From NCBI GenBank assembly GCA_024276255.1, contig JAJRXO010000672.1:1-7069 (forward strand): a DNA stretch of 7,069 nucleotides, written 5' to 3'. The stretch comes from Chloroflexota bacterium (GTDB lineage: Bacteria; Chloroflexota; Anaerolineae; J102). Below, one piece after another: positions 1-6,532 of the stretch; position 1 is the first letter of the stretch, and every line of letters starts with the position of its first letter. The translations under genes and the position numbers were made by a program. The notes beneath the pieces are model-generated. The model was not told the DNA's origin. It saw only the letters and a program-made list of their open reading frames with translations, and made no database searches.

Positions 1-1
1 A

Positions 2-946
2 GCCAACCCTGGCGTTCGTGACTACCTCATGCAGGTAGCGCGACACTGGATCGAGTTCGGTATTGACGGCTGGCGGCTGGACGTGCCATCGGAGATCGAC
101 GACGATGATTTCTGGCGTCAATTCCGCCGCGTGGTCAAAGATACCAATCCCCAGGCCTATATTTGCGGTGAAATCTGGGGACCGGCCCAGCGCTGGCTAC
201 AGGGAGACCGGTTTGACGCTGTGATGAATTATCTGTTCACCGGCGCCGTCCTCAGTTTTGTGGGGCGCAACAACCTTAACAGCCACTGGCAACATCCCGA
301 ACTGAACGTCACCCCGCAAGAGGTTTCCGCCTTTGCCAAACGCATCGAACACATGCTGTCTCTGTACGATCCACAGATCAATCTGGCGCAACTCAATCTG
401 CTCGACAGTCACGACACGCCGCGAGCGTTATGGCTGCTGAACCAGGACATAGCGGCCCTGAAGCTGGCCGTGCTCCTGCAAATGACTCTGCCCGGCGCCC
501 CCAGCATCTACTACGGCGACGAGATAGGCCTGCACGGCGGGCCCGATCCCGACTGCCGTGAGGCATTTCCCTGGCAGCAGCCGCAAGTCTGGCGACATGA
601 GCTGCTGGATTATTTCCGTCGGGCCATAGCTCTGCGCCAGGGTCTGCCCGTATTGCGCCGCGGTGATTATCAAACCCTGGCCGCCCAGGGTGCTGTTATG
701 GCCTTCCGGCGCACCTCGACCGATCAGCAAGCGCTTATCATCATCAACAGCGCCCTGGAAACGCAGGCGCTCAGCCTGCCCCTGCACGCCATCGACGACG
801 CCTCGGTGCAGCAGGTGTGGCCACAAGGGCCGGGCCCAGCCCTGAGCCGTCAGGCAAACAACTGGCAGATCGAGCTGCCGCCGCAAACAGGCGCCGTATT
901 CATTTCAGCGCCGGTACCCATCCAATCTCCCCTTCCCCGCCGCTAA
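2..946 (+). CDS. GH13 alpha-glucan hydrolase, neopullulanase/cyclomaltodextrinase-like, C-terminal part (5' end outside window)
   Basis: The frame is open from base 2, so the Met at base 29 is internal and the true start lies upstream. Numbering from that Met, the sequence shows the later GH13 signature regions. Asp18 in GWRLDVP is the expected nucleophile, Glu48 in ICGEIWG the acid/base, and His128-Asp129 in LLDSHDTPR carries the transition-state-stabilising Asp. APSIYYGDEIGLHGG follows, with a DPDCREAFPW stretch typical of neopullulanase, maltogenic amylase and cyclomaltodextrinase (GH13_20-like). The WLQGDRFDAVMNY stretch supports the same group. After the barrel there is a short beta-rich C-terminal domain ending in a Pro-rich tail. 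Such enzymes hydrolyse alpha-1,4 (sometimes alpha-1,6) bonds in maltodextrins, pullulan or cyclodextrins, usually in the cytoplasm. The N-terminal half is not visible, so the exact specificity and any signal peptide cannot be judged. Lon follows 115 bp later on the same strand, with no obvious terminator between them. Family assignment is firm; subfamily is probable. Confidence 0.9.
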   Translation, partial: ANPGVRDYLMQVARHWIEFGIDGWRLDVPSEIDDDDFWRQFRRVVKDTNPQAYICGEIWGPAQRWLQGDRFDAVMNYLFTGAVLSFVGRNNLNSHWQHPELNVTPQEVSAFAKRIEHMLSLYDPQINLAQLNLLDSHDTPRALWLLNQDIAALKLAVLLQMTLPGAPSIYYGDEIGLHGGPDPDCREAFPWQQPQVWRHELLDYFRRAIALRQGLPVLRRGDYQTLAAQGAVMAFRRTSTDQQALIIINSALETQALSLPLHAIDDASVQQVWPQGPGPALSRQANNWQIELPPQTGAVFISAPVPIQSPLPRR

Positions 947-981
947 CGAAACGCTAATATAGTTCTGATGAAGCATATATC

Positions 982-998
982 CTATTACGATTCAATAG
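982..998. repeat. Short inverted repeat in the lon leader
   Basis: CTATT (982-986) and AATAG (994-998) are separated by 7 nt in the AT-rich stretch between the GH13 gene and lon. The region 947-1061 must hold the lon promoter unless lon is read from upstream, but I cannot pick convincing -35/-10 boxes. TTCTGA (963-968) with TACGAT (986-991) at 17 nt is only a weak match. I see no CIRCE or HAIR heat-shock operator. The repeat could be a regulator site or chance. Confidence 0.25.
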
Positions 999-1043
999 AT
1001 GAAAGGGTATGTGACATCCGAGAGGGGTGTTCACCGGACCCGC

Positions 1044-1049
1044 GAGGAG
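1044..1049 (+). promoter_or_regulatory. Ribosome binding site for the first lon start
   Basis: GAGGAG ends 12 nt before the ATG at 1062, a long but usable spacing. A second candidate, GAGGT at 1092-1096, lies 4 nt before an in-frame ATG at 1101 (codon 14). The start is therefore not settled. An in-frame TAA at 1050-1052 excludes any start upstream of 1062. Confidence 0.5.
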
Positions 1050-1061
1050 TAACAGACTCCC

Positions 1062-3572
1062 ATGAATGAATTCAATTATGCTCTTTTTGACGAGGTAGAC
1101 ATGCTACGAGATCTATTTGGATCGCAGCGTTCAGAATTCGATAATGATAAAATAGATGAACTGATAACCGAACCACTGCCTATTTTGCCCCTGCGCAATA
1201 TCGTGGCCTTACCGATGGCCGTTATCCCTTTGGCCGTCGGCATTCCTCGTTCGGTCAAACTCATTGAAGACGTGATGGCCGGCAACCGTATCCTGGGGCT
1301 GGTGGCCATGAAAGACCCCCAGATCGAGGAGCCCGGCCCCGGTGAAGTCCATCAAACCGGCGTCATCGCCGTCATCCACAAGGTGGTGCACACAGACGAT
1401 GGCAGCCTGCAGGTCATTGTACAGGGCCTGGAGCGCATCCGCATAGACGAATGGCTGCCGCCGGATCCCTACCTGCGAGCGCGCGTGCATCGCGTCCCCG
1501 AGATTGTGGAAGAAGGGGTCGAAGCCGAAGCCCTGCGTCAGAGCCTGCTGGAGCTCAGCGCCCAGGTAGCTGAGCTGTTACCCAACATCCCCGAGGGAGC
1601 TGTCGCCTTTCTGGAGCAGGTCAAGGATAATCGACAACTGGTGTACATTGTTGCCGCCAACCTGCGCATGGAAATCGAGGAAGAGCAGGCACTTCTGGAA
1701 GAGGACTCGATCAACGAGAAGATGCGCATGCTCATCAATTCATTGATGCGCGAGAAAGAAGTCCTTATCATCCGCAAGAAGATCGCCGAAGAAGCCTCGG
1801 AAGAGCTGAACAAGGCACAACGCGATTATTTCCTGCGCCAGCAGCTGGAAGCCATCCGTAAAGAATTGGGCGAGGGCGACGAACAGGAAGCGGAGACAGA
1901 AGAATATCGCCGCAAGATCGCCGAAGCCAAATTGCCGCCCGAGGCCGAAAAAGAGGCCCTGCGCGAGCTGAAACGCCTGGAGCGCATGCCCCCGCAGGCA
2001 GCCGAGCATTCGGTGATCAAAACCTATCTCGATTGGTTGCTCGAACTGCCCTGGAACACACTCAGCGAAGACAACCTCGACATCGCCCACGCCCGCCAGG
2101 TGCTGGATGAAGACCACTACGACCTGCAAAAGGTCAAAGACCGCATCCTGGAATTCCTGGCCGTACGCAAACTGGTGCAGGAGCGCGGCATTGAAGAGGC
2201 CGAAGGCAACGAAGGCGAGGTGCCGGAAGCCATGGGCGCCATTCTTTGCTTTGTGGGCCCGCCCGGCGTGGGTAAAACCAGCCTGGGCAAAAGCATCGCC
2301 CGAGCCCTGGGACGGGAATTCACGCGTATGAGCCTGGGCGGCATGCGGGATGAGGCCGAGATCCGTGGGCATCGCCGCACCTATATCGGTGCCATGCCCG
2401 GCCGCATTATTCAGGCCATCAAACGCACCGGCACCCGCAATCCCGTGTTCATGCTCGACGAGGTGGATAAAATCGGCATGGACTGGCGGGGCGATCCCTC
2501 CTCTGCCCTGCTGGAAGTGCTGGACCCGCAGCAAAACAACGCGTTCCGCGATTACTATCTTGATGTCGATTTCGATCTCAGCGATGTGATCTTCATCACC
2601 ACGGCCAACACGCTCGATACCATCCCCCCGCCTTTGCGCGACCGCATGGAGATCATTACGCTGGAAGGCTACACCGAATACGAAAAACTGCGCATCGCCG
2701 AAGGCTATCTGGTGCCGCGACAGCGCCGGGCAAACGGTCTGCGCCGGAACGAAATCCACTTCAGCGAAGATGCCTTACGCACCATCATCCGCGACTACAC
2801 CCGCGAGGCGGGCGTACGCAATCTCGAACGCGAGATCGGCAAGGTCTGCCGCAAGGTAGCGGTACAGATCGCTGCCCACGAGGTGGAGCAGATCGAGATC
2901 ACTCCCGACCACGTACGCGAATTCCTGGGTCGTCAACGCTTCTTCTTCGACGCCGCCCTGCGTACCGAACGCCCCGGTGTTGCCACCGGCCTGGCCTGGA
3001 CGCCCGTTGGCGGTGACGTGCTCTTTGTGGAAGCCACACGCATGAAGGGCAAGGGCAATCTCGTGACCACCGGCCAGCTGGGCGACGTCATGCGGGAATC
3101 CGTGCGCATCGCCTTCAGCTGGGTGCAGGCCAATGCCGAGCACATCGGCGTCGATCCCGATCTGTTCGAGCATTCCAACTTCCATGTGCACGTACCGGCT
3201 GGCGCTATCCCCAAAGATGGCCCCAGCGCCGGGGTGACCATGGTCACAGCCATCGTCAGCATGCTGGTGGGGCGCCCCGTGCGATCCGACCTGGGCATGA
3301 CCGGCGAGATCACCCTGCGCGGTCAAGTGTTGCCCATTGGCGGCCTCAAACAAAAGGTGCTGGCCGCACACCGGGCCGGACTCAAAACCGTGATCCTGCC
3401 TGAACGCAACGAACCCGACCTGGACGAACTGCCTGACGATGTACGCCAGAGCATGACCTTCATCACGGTCGACAGCATCGAACAGGTGCTGGAAGCCGCC
3501 CTGCGCAACGGCGAAGAGGCCACGCCGGAATCTGAGGAAGACGAAGCAGTGGCCGAACCCGCACTGCCCTGA
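1062..3572 (+). CDS. lon: ATP-dependent endopeptidase La (LonA)
   Basis: This is a complete LonA-type serine protease of 836 residues (E. coli Lon has 784). A homohexameric AAA+ machine, it unfolds and degrades misfolded and regulatory proteins in the cytoplasm. The substrate-binding LON domain starts near residue 39 (LPILPLRNIVALPMAVIPL). A charged coiled-coil stretch follows at about 200-300. The AAA+ module has Walker A GPPGVGKTS at 399-407 (Lys405) and Walker B FMLDEVD around 463-469. The C-terminal protease domain has the Ser-Lys dyad: Ser722 in PKDGPSAG and Lys765 in GGLKQK, 43 residues apart as in E. coli (S679/K722). The extra length comes mainly from an N-terminal extension, an acidic insert (EEAEGNEGEVPE) just before Walker A, and an acidic tail rich in Glu. 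The start could also be codon 14 (base 1101), which has its own Shine-Dalgarno; neither choice touches the LON domain. The gene is closed by a strong terminator and appears monocistronic. Identification is secure. Confidence 0.98.
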   Translation: MNEFNYALFDEVDMLRDLFGSQRSEFDNDKIDELITEPLPILPLRNIVALPMAVIPLAVGIPRSVKLIEDVMAGNRILGLVAMKDPQIEEPGPGEVHQTGVIAVIHKVVHTDDGSLQVIVQGLERIRIDEWLPPDPYLRARVHRVPEIVEEGVEAEALRQSLLELSAQVAELLPNIPEGAVAFLEQVKDNRQLVYIVAANLRMEIEEEQALLEEDSINEKMRMLINSLMREKEVLIIRKKIAEEASEELNKAQRDYFLRQQLEAIRKELGEGDEQEAETEEYRRKIAEAKLPPEAEKEALRELKRLERMPPQAAEHSVIKTYLDWLLELPWNTLSEDNLDIAHARQVLDEDHYDLQKVKDRILEFLAVRKLVQERGIEEAEGNEGEVPEAMGAILCFVGPPGVGKTSLGKSIARALGREFTRMSLGGMRDEAEIRGHRRTYIGAMPGRIIQAIKRTGTRNPVFMLDEVDKIGMDWRGDPSSALLEVLDPQQNNAFRDYYLDVDFDLSDVIFITTANTLDTIPPPLRDRMEIITLEGYTEYEKLRIAEGYLVPRQRRANGLRRNEIHFSEDALRTIIRDYTREAGVRNLEREIGKVCRKVAVQIAAHEVEQIEITPDHVREFLGRQRFFFDAALRTERPGVATGLAWTPVGGDVLFVEATRMKGKGNLVTTGQLGDVMRESVRIAFSWVQANAEHIGVDPDLFEHSNFHVHVPAGAIPKDGPSAGVTMVTAIVSMLVGRPVRSDLGMTGEITLRGQVLPIGGLKQKVLAAHRAGLKTVILPERNEPDLDELPDDVRQSMTFITVDSIEQVLEAALRNGEEATPESEEDEAVAEPALP

Positions 3573-3578
3573 ACTGAG

Positions 3579-3612
3579 AACCTCCCGGTTATTGCTTCCC
3601 GGGAGGTTTTTT
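3579..3612 (+). terminator. Intrinsic terminator of lon
   Basis: AACCTCCCGG (3579-3588) pairs perfectly over 10 bp with CCGGGAGGTT (3599-3608), with a 10-nt loop. A six-T run (3607-3612) overlaps the base of the stem. It begins 7 nt after the lon stop codon. Read on the minus strand, the stem is followed by CTCAGTTC rather than a T-run, so it should act mainly in the lon direction. Confidence 0.9.
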
Positions 3613-3687
3613 CATGCGATCGGCAACCTGTCGATCAGAAATTTCCGTTTGTTTTACCTTCCATGGGCCGGGAAAGCACACGCAACC

Positions 3688-3696
3688 ATACTCAGT
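3688..3696. repeat. Left copy of the 9-bp target-site duplication
   Basis: ATACTCAGT here is repeated exactly at 4206-4214, directly outside the two terminal inverted repeats. The direct identity extends one base further to the left (CATACTCAGT, 3687-3696 and 4205-4214). Because that base is also part of the inverted repeat, the duplication could be read as 7 to 10 bp; 9 bp gives symmetric element ends. Confidence 0.8.
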
Positions 3697-3720
3697 GACA
3701 CTGTATCAATATAGTCGGTG
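3697..3720 (+). repeat. Left terminal inverted repeat
   Basis: It begins GACACTGTATC and ends AGTCGGTG. The first 9 bases are a perfect inverted match to the right end, followed by a diverged middle and a second conserved block AGTCGG. Overall 19 of 24 positions match the complement of 4182-4205. The two-block pattern (outer cleavage end plus inner binding block) is typical of transposase-recognised ends. Confidence 0.8.
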
Positions 3721-3737
3721 GCACTGCCCCCCTCTAG

Positions 3738-3767
3738 CTCCCCCCGACGCTCCGCTTTCGGGGGGAG
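3738..3767 (+). repeat. Subterminal G/C hairpin, left
   Basis: CTCCCCCCGA (3738-3747) pairs with TCGGGGGGAG (3758-3767) over 10 perfect bp, with a 10-nt loop CGCTCCGCTT. It lies about 40 bp inside the left end of the MITE-like element. No T-run follows, so it is not a standard terminator, although the stem is very strong. Confidence 0.75.
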
Positions 3768-3947
3768 GAGTCACCAGCTGCTGCAATCAAGCTACCCGGC
3801 AAGAGTGGGCGGCAGACAAAGGCTGTAAAGAAATCCAGGCTGCACCTCCCTGACCGCAGACGGCAGCGCCAACCCGCTGAACCCCCCGCACATGCCAGGT
3901 CAACAAAGTTGTTTGCGAAGCCAGAGCTGCTGCGCCAAGCCTTACGT

Positions 3948-4011
3948 GGGGGGTCTGGGGGGCATGTAATAGTCCCCCAGCGGGGGGTGGCCGGGGGGCG
4001 GCGCCCCCCGG
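3948..4011 (+). repeat. G-tract cluster with two hairpins, possible G-quadruplex
   Basis: Four runs of exactly six G lie on the plus strand at 3948-3953, 3957-3962, 3982-3987 and 3993-3998. Two hairpins overlap them. CTGGGGG (3955-3961) pairs with CCCCCAG (3974-3980), and CCGGGGGG (3991-3998) pairs with CCCCCCGG (4004-4011), the latter extendable to a 10-bp near-palindrome. The loops between G-tracts are 3, 19 and 5 nt; the 19-nt loop contains the CCCCC needed for the first hairpin, so quadruplex and hairpin forms would compete. The cluster lies inside the MITE-like element. No coding function is apparent. Confidence 0.55.
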
Positions 4012-4112
4012 AATCCGGCGGCCAGCGTCAACTCGACTGCCGGCCAGCACTGCAGCATCACAGACCTGGCTGCTGGCATCCCCCCTTGCGACCTAGCTAT
4101 CCTCTTATGGTT

Positions 4113-4138
4113 CCTCCCGACGTTAACTCTCTCGGAGG
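4113..4138 (+). repeat. Subterminal hairpin, right (diverged relative of 3738-3767)
   Basis: CCTCC (4113-4117) and GA (4119-4120) pair with TC (4132-4133) and GGAGG (4134-4138), with one C bulged. The block resembles the left hairpin in the same orientation: both read CCCGACG, then a CT-rich loop, then TCGG followed by a run of G and GAG. It probably derives from the same ancestral repeat. Confidence 0.5.
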
Positions 4139-4181
4139 GGGGAGAGACACGGCTTCACTCTGACCGACGGCCAGCAGCAAG

Positions 4182-4205
4182 CGCCGACTCAACTGGTACA
4201 GTGTC
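4182..4205 (-). repeat. Right terminal inverted repeat
   Basis: Read on the minus strand it begins GACACTGTACC and contains AGTCGGCG, mirroring the left end at 3697-3720 with five differences over 24 positions. It stops 4 bp from the stop codon of the permease. Confidence 0.8.
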
Positions 4206-4214
4206 ATACTCAGT
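4206..4214. repeat. Right copy of the 9-bp target-site duplication
   Basis: ATACTCAGT is identical to 3688-3696. It contains TCA at 4210-4212, the complement of the TGA stop of the minus-strand permease gene, so the stop codon exists in both duplicated copies. Confidence 0.8.
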
Positions 4215-5991
4215 ACAGGGGCCAGAGGATGGGAATCATCACGGTGGAAATGACCCACAGCAGAAGATTCAGGGGGGCGCCCACGCGGGTGAAGTCAAAA
4301 AAGCGATAATTGCCACTGCTGTACACCATGGTATTGGTCTGATAGCCGACCGGGGTCATGAAGCTGGCCGAGGCAGCGAAGGTAATCGCCATCAGGAAAG
4401 GGGTGGGATTGGCGCCCAATGTGTGGGCTGTAGAAATAGCCAGGGGCGCCAACACCACGGACGTGGCCTGATTCGACATCGCCTCGGTCAGGCCCATGGC
4501 CAGCAAATAAAAGGCTGCGATCAGCACCCAGGGCTGCATATCCCCCAGTCCGGCCAGGATCTGCTGTGCCAGCCATACACCCAGGCCCGAATTCTGCACT
4601 GCAGCCTCCAGTGAGAGAATACCGCCCAGCATCACCAGCACGCGTTTATCGAGCGCAGCATACGCTTCATCCAGCGTAAGCACGCCCGCGCTTACCATAA
4701 GAAACGCAGCCAGCAGCGCGCTCACCATCACCGAAAGCCAGCCCAGCAAGATCGTCACCACCATGGCCACCACAATTCCCACCACCCACGGCCACGAGGG
4801 CTTGCGCCTGGGCACCTCCAGGTTATGGAGCAATAAATAATCCGGGCTCTGTGGCAGCTTCTGCAGGGCCTCCTTCTCGCCGATCAGCAGTAGCATATCA
4901 CCGGCCATCAAAGTCTCGTAGCCCAGCTTGCTGAAGAGTTGCATACCACCGCGCCGGAGCCCGATCGCAGCCATGCCATAGCGCTGGCGGAAGTTGATCT
5001 CCTGCAATGAATAGCCGATCAGGGACGACTTGCCCGAGATCACCACTTCAGCCAGCGCCAACCGATCCTGCTCATGCCAGAAATCAGGCCAATGCTCGTG
5101 CGAAGGCGAGATCACCAGCCCGGCGTCAGCCTGGATGGACATCAACTGCTCGACGGATGCTTTTACCAGCAGGATGTCGTGGGCGCGAATGGTGCGCGAG
5201 GCCGAGGGCATACGGATAGCGCGGCCATTGCGCAAGATATCCAACACAGATACATCATAGCGCTTCAATAGTTCCGCGTTAGCCAGAGTCTGGCCCACCA
5301 GCACCGAGTCGGGCAGCACCAGCACCTCCGAAAGATATTTACGCAGACCATAACGATCGACAAGCTCCGGCGCTATCTCGCGATCAGGAAGCAGATGCCG
5401 ACCGATCAACAACAGATACAGGATGCCAGCGATCAAAATGATGATGCCCAGGGGGGCAAAATCGAGCATGCCAAACGGCGGCAGGCCCGCATTCTCTGCC
5501 AGGGTGCTCACCAGCAGATTGGTGGAGGTGCCGATCAGCGTGGTGGTGCCTCCCAGCATGGCTGCGAACGATACCGGGATCAGCAATCGCGAGGGCGCCA
5601 TATCCATATCCCGGGCAATACGGAACACCAGGGGAATGAATACCGCCACCACGGCTGTGTTCAGCAGGAATGAGCTCAACACGGCCACGCTCAACATCAA
5701 CATCAACATGAGCAATTGCTGATTAGTGCCTGCAAGTTTCACCACCCAGTCGCCGACCATATCCAAAACGCCGGTATACTGAATACCGGCGCTGATCACG
5801 AACATGGCAGCAATGGTCACCGTGGCCGGGTTGGCAAAGCCTGCCACCGCCTGATTCGGGGTCACCAGGCCGAACAGCATCAACACCATCATCACGCTCA
5901 ACGCCACGTAATCCAGCCGGAAACGCTCGGTGGCGAACAACACCACCGTGACCACCAGCAGGACCAGGATAATAATACCTTGCAGGGTCAT
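4210..5991 (-). CDS. SLC13-type (DASS) anion permease with two RCK_C domains
   Basis: This 593-residue polytopic inner-membrane protein has the split layout of the sulfate/dicarboxylate permeases related to algal SAC1/SLT1 and E. coli YfbS. An N-terminal membrane half (about 5-200) is followed by two soluble RCK_C/TrkA_C domains (about 217-295 and 311-390) and a C-terminal membrane half (about 402-591). Family motifs are visible. SSFLLNTAVVAVFIP (106-120) and GTTTLIGTSTN (148-158) form the first substrate/sodium hairpin. TEAMSNQATSVVLAPLA (502-518) and FMTPVGYQTNTMVYSSGNYRFFDFTRVGAP (544-573) form the second. The first Asn-Thr box reads LNT and the second SNQ, variants of the usual SNT/NNT. 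Transport is probably sodium-coupled uptake of sulfate or a carboxylate, gated through the RCK_C domains, but the substrate cannot be read from sequence. The start has GAGGT 5 nt upstream. A small membrane protein gene lies 27 bp upstream, probably co-transcribed. The stop codon is embedded in a target-site duplication, and any native terminator has been pushed about 500 bp away. Confidence 0.93.
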   Translation of the reverse strand: MTLQGIIILVLLVVTVVLFATERFRLDYVALSVMMVLMLFGLVTPNQAVAGFANPATVTIAAMFVISAGIQYTGVLDMVGDWVVKLAGTNQQLLMLMLMLSVAVLSSFLLNTAVVAVFIPLVFRIARDMDMAPSRLLIPVSFAAMLGGTTTLIGTSTNLLVSTLAENAGLPPFGMLDFAPLGIIILIAGILYLLLIGRHLLPDREIAPELVDRYGLRKYLSEVLVLPDSVLVGQTLANAELLKRYDVSVLDILRNGRAIRMPSASRTIRAHDILLVKASVEQLMSIQADAGLVISPSHEHWPDFWHEQDRLALAEVVISGKSSLIGYSLQEINFRQRYGMAAIGLRRGGMQLFSKLGYETLMAGDMLLLIGEKEALQKLPQSPDYLLLHNLEVPRRKPSWPWVVGIVVAMVVTILLGWLSVMVSALLAAFLMVSAGVLTLDEAYAALDKRVLVMLGGILSLEAAVQNSGLGVWLAQQILAGLGDMQPWVLIAAFYLLAMGLTEAMSNQATSVVLAPLAISTAHTLGANPTPFLMAITFAASASFMTPVGYQTNTMVYSSGNYRFFDFTRVGAPLNLLLWVISTVMIPILWPLY

Positions 5992-5996
5992 TTGCG

Positions 5997-6001
5997 ACCT
6001 C
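5997..6001 (-). promoter_or_regulatory. Ribosome binding site of the permease
   Basis: On the minus strand GAGGT precedes the ATG (5989-5991) by 5 nt. It lies in the 27-bp gap after the upstream membrane protein, consistent with separate initiation on a shared transcript. Confidence 0.7.
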
Positions 6002-6018
6002 GTTTTTTCATAACGGGT

Positions 6019-6450
6019 TCAGGCCTTGACAAACGAAAGCATGGTGCGTACGAGTACATACAACGCCATTGCCACGAAAAAACCGCCCAATAACCGGTTT
6101 TCCATACTCAAGAACAACGTCAGAGCGCCGAATAAAAGCAGCCCCAACAGGCCGCCAAGTAACAGCAGTACCGGTATAACCTTATGCCACTGCCGTTCCT
6201 CCACCAGGCGCCAGATATCGCGAAAGCTGATCGAAGCTTCGCTCCGCTTTGCCACCGCCCTGCCCCGGAATACAGCCGACTTCCCAGTCATCGACTCCTC
6301 CGCTTCTGCCAGGTGCTCAGCGACCATCTCCTCCCCCACCGCCTGCCCGTGTTCACTTGTCGTTTTCCCCATGGCGGTCAACATCCACACAAAACCGGTG
6401 ATCATACACACAGCACTGACGGCAGTAAGAACTATCAGGATCACTAGCAT
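6019..6450 (-). CDS. Small three-helix membrane protein of unknown function
   Basis: I do not recognise this 143-residue protein. It has a hydrophobic N-terminal segment (1-27, MLVILIVLTAVSAVCMITGF...), which could be an anchor or uncleaved signal. A polar, acidic linker follows (about 28-90, with EEMVAEHLAEAEE and a basic FRGRAVAKRS stretch), then two hydrophobic segments (91-114 and 119-135) and a short basic end. The ATG at 6448-6450 is chosen because GGAGA lies 7 nt upstream and a good promoter ends at 6504. An in-frame TTG at 6502-6504 would extend it by 18 residues, but it has no Shine-Dalgarno and overlaps the -10 box, so it cannot be translated from that promoter. It is the first gene of a probable two-gene unit with the permease, which suggests an accessory or membrane-associated partner; that is inference only. 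Confidence 0.75.
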   Translation of the reverse strand: MLVILIVLTAVSAVCMITGFVWMLTAMGKTTSEHGQAVGEEMVAEHLAEAEESMTGKSAVFRGRAVAKRSEASISFRDIWRLVEERQWHKVIPVLLLLGGLLGLLLFGALTLFLSMENRLLGGFFVAMALYVLVRTMLSFVKA

Positions 6451-6457
6451 GATGGCT

Positions 6458-6462
6458 TCTCC
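6458..6462 (-). promoter_or_regulatory. Ribosome binding site deciding the start of the small membrane protein
   Basis: On the minus strand GGAGA lies 7 nt before the ATG at 6448-6450, a near-ideal arrangement. It supports the 143-residue form over the longer TTG-initiated form. Confidence 0.7.
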
Positions 6463-6503
6463 GGTACGAATCGTGAACGCAAAAATCAAAACCCGTTTGA
6501 GCA

Positions 6504-6532
6504 ATTATAACGGATTCATCCCGCCTGGCCAA
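6504..6532 (-). promoter_or_regulatory. Sigma-70-type promoter of the membrane protein-permease unit
   Basis: On the minus strand TTGGCC (6527-6532, 4 of 6 to TTGACA) is followed by a 17-nt spacer and a perfect TATAAT (6504-6509). Transcription would start near 6497, giving an untranslated leader of about 46 nt before the ATG at 6450. This is the clearest promoter in the window. Confidence 0.75.

Larger units (their letters stand above)
3697..4205. mobile_element. MITE-like non-autonomous transposable element, about 509 bp
   Basis: The ends are inverted repeats. GACACTGTA at 3697-3705 matches the complement of TACAGTGTC at 4197-4205 perfectly, and the similarity continues inward to 3720 and 4182 (19 of 24 positions). 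ATACTCAGT flanks both sides as a direct repeat. These two independent signs at the same boundaries are the hallmark of a cut-and-paste insertion. Inside I see no credible transposase; short open frames have low-complexity G/C-driven translations. The interior is instead packed with hairpins and G-tracts. The element sits between the convergent lon and permease genes. Its right target-site copy covers the permease stop codon, so the insertion left the protein intact. It is most likely mobilised in trans by an insertion sequence elsewhere in the genome. I cannot name the family from the ends. A gene-free accessory insertion that is not a MITE is less likely given the flanking duplication. Confidence 0.8.

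Noticed and set aside
947..1061. Heat-shock operator (CIRCE or HAIR type) upstream of lon
   Set aside because: Neither the TTAGCACTC/GAGTGCTAA nor the CTTGAGT/ACTCAAG pattern is present.
1740..2759. Long open frame on the minus strand opposite lon
   Set aside because: It lies wholly within a well-supported lon coding region, is rich in residues expected from antisense reading of GC-rich codons, and shows no family motif.
3579..3612. lon terminator considered as a shared bidirectional terminator for the permease
   Set aside because: On the minus strand no T-run follows the stem, and the inserted element now separates the two by about 600 bp.
3614..3853. 79-codon plus-strand frame after the lon terminator
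   Set aside because: It begins immediately after the terminator T-run, crosses the left boundary of the inserted element and has no recognisable protein features.
3909..4163. 84-codon plus-strand frame inside the MITE-like element, considered as a remnant transposase
   Set aside because: The translation is Gly/Pro/Arg-rich and driven by the G/C hairpins, with no DDE or HTH motif and no Shine-Dalgarno.
6502..6504. TTG start extending the small membrane protein by 18 residues
   Set aside because: It overlaps the TATAAT box and has no Shine-Dalgarno, whereas the ATG at 6448-6450 has GGAGA at ideal spacing.
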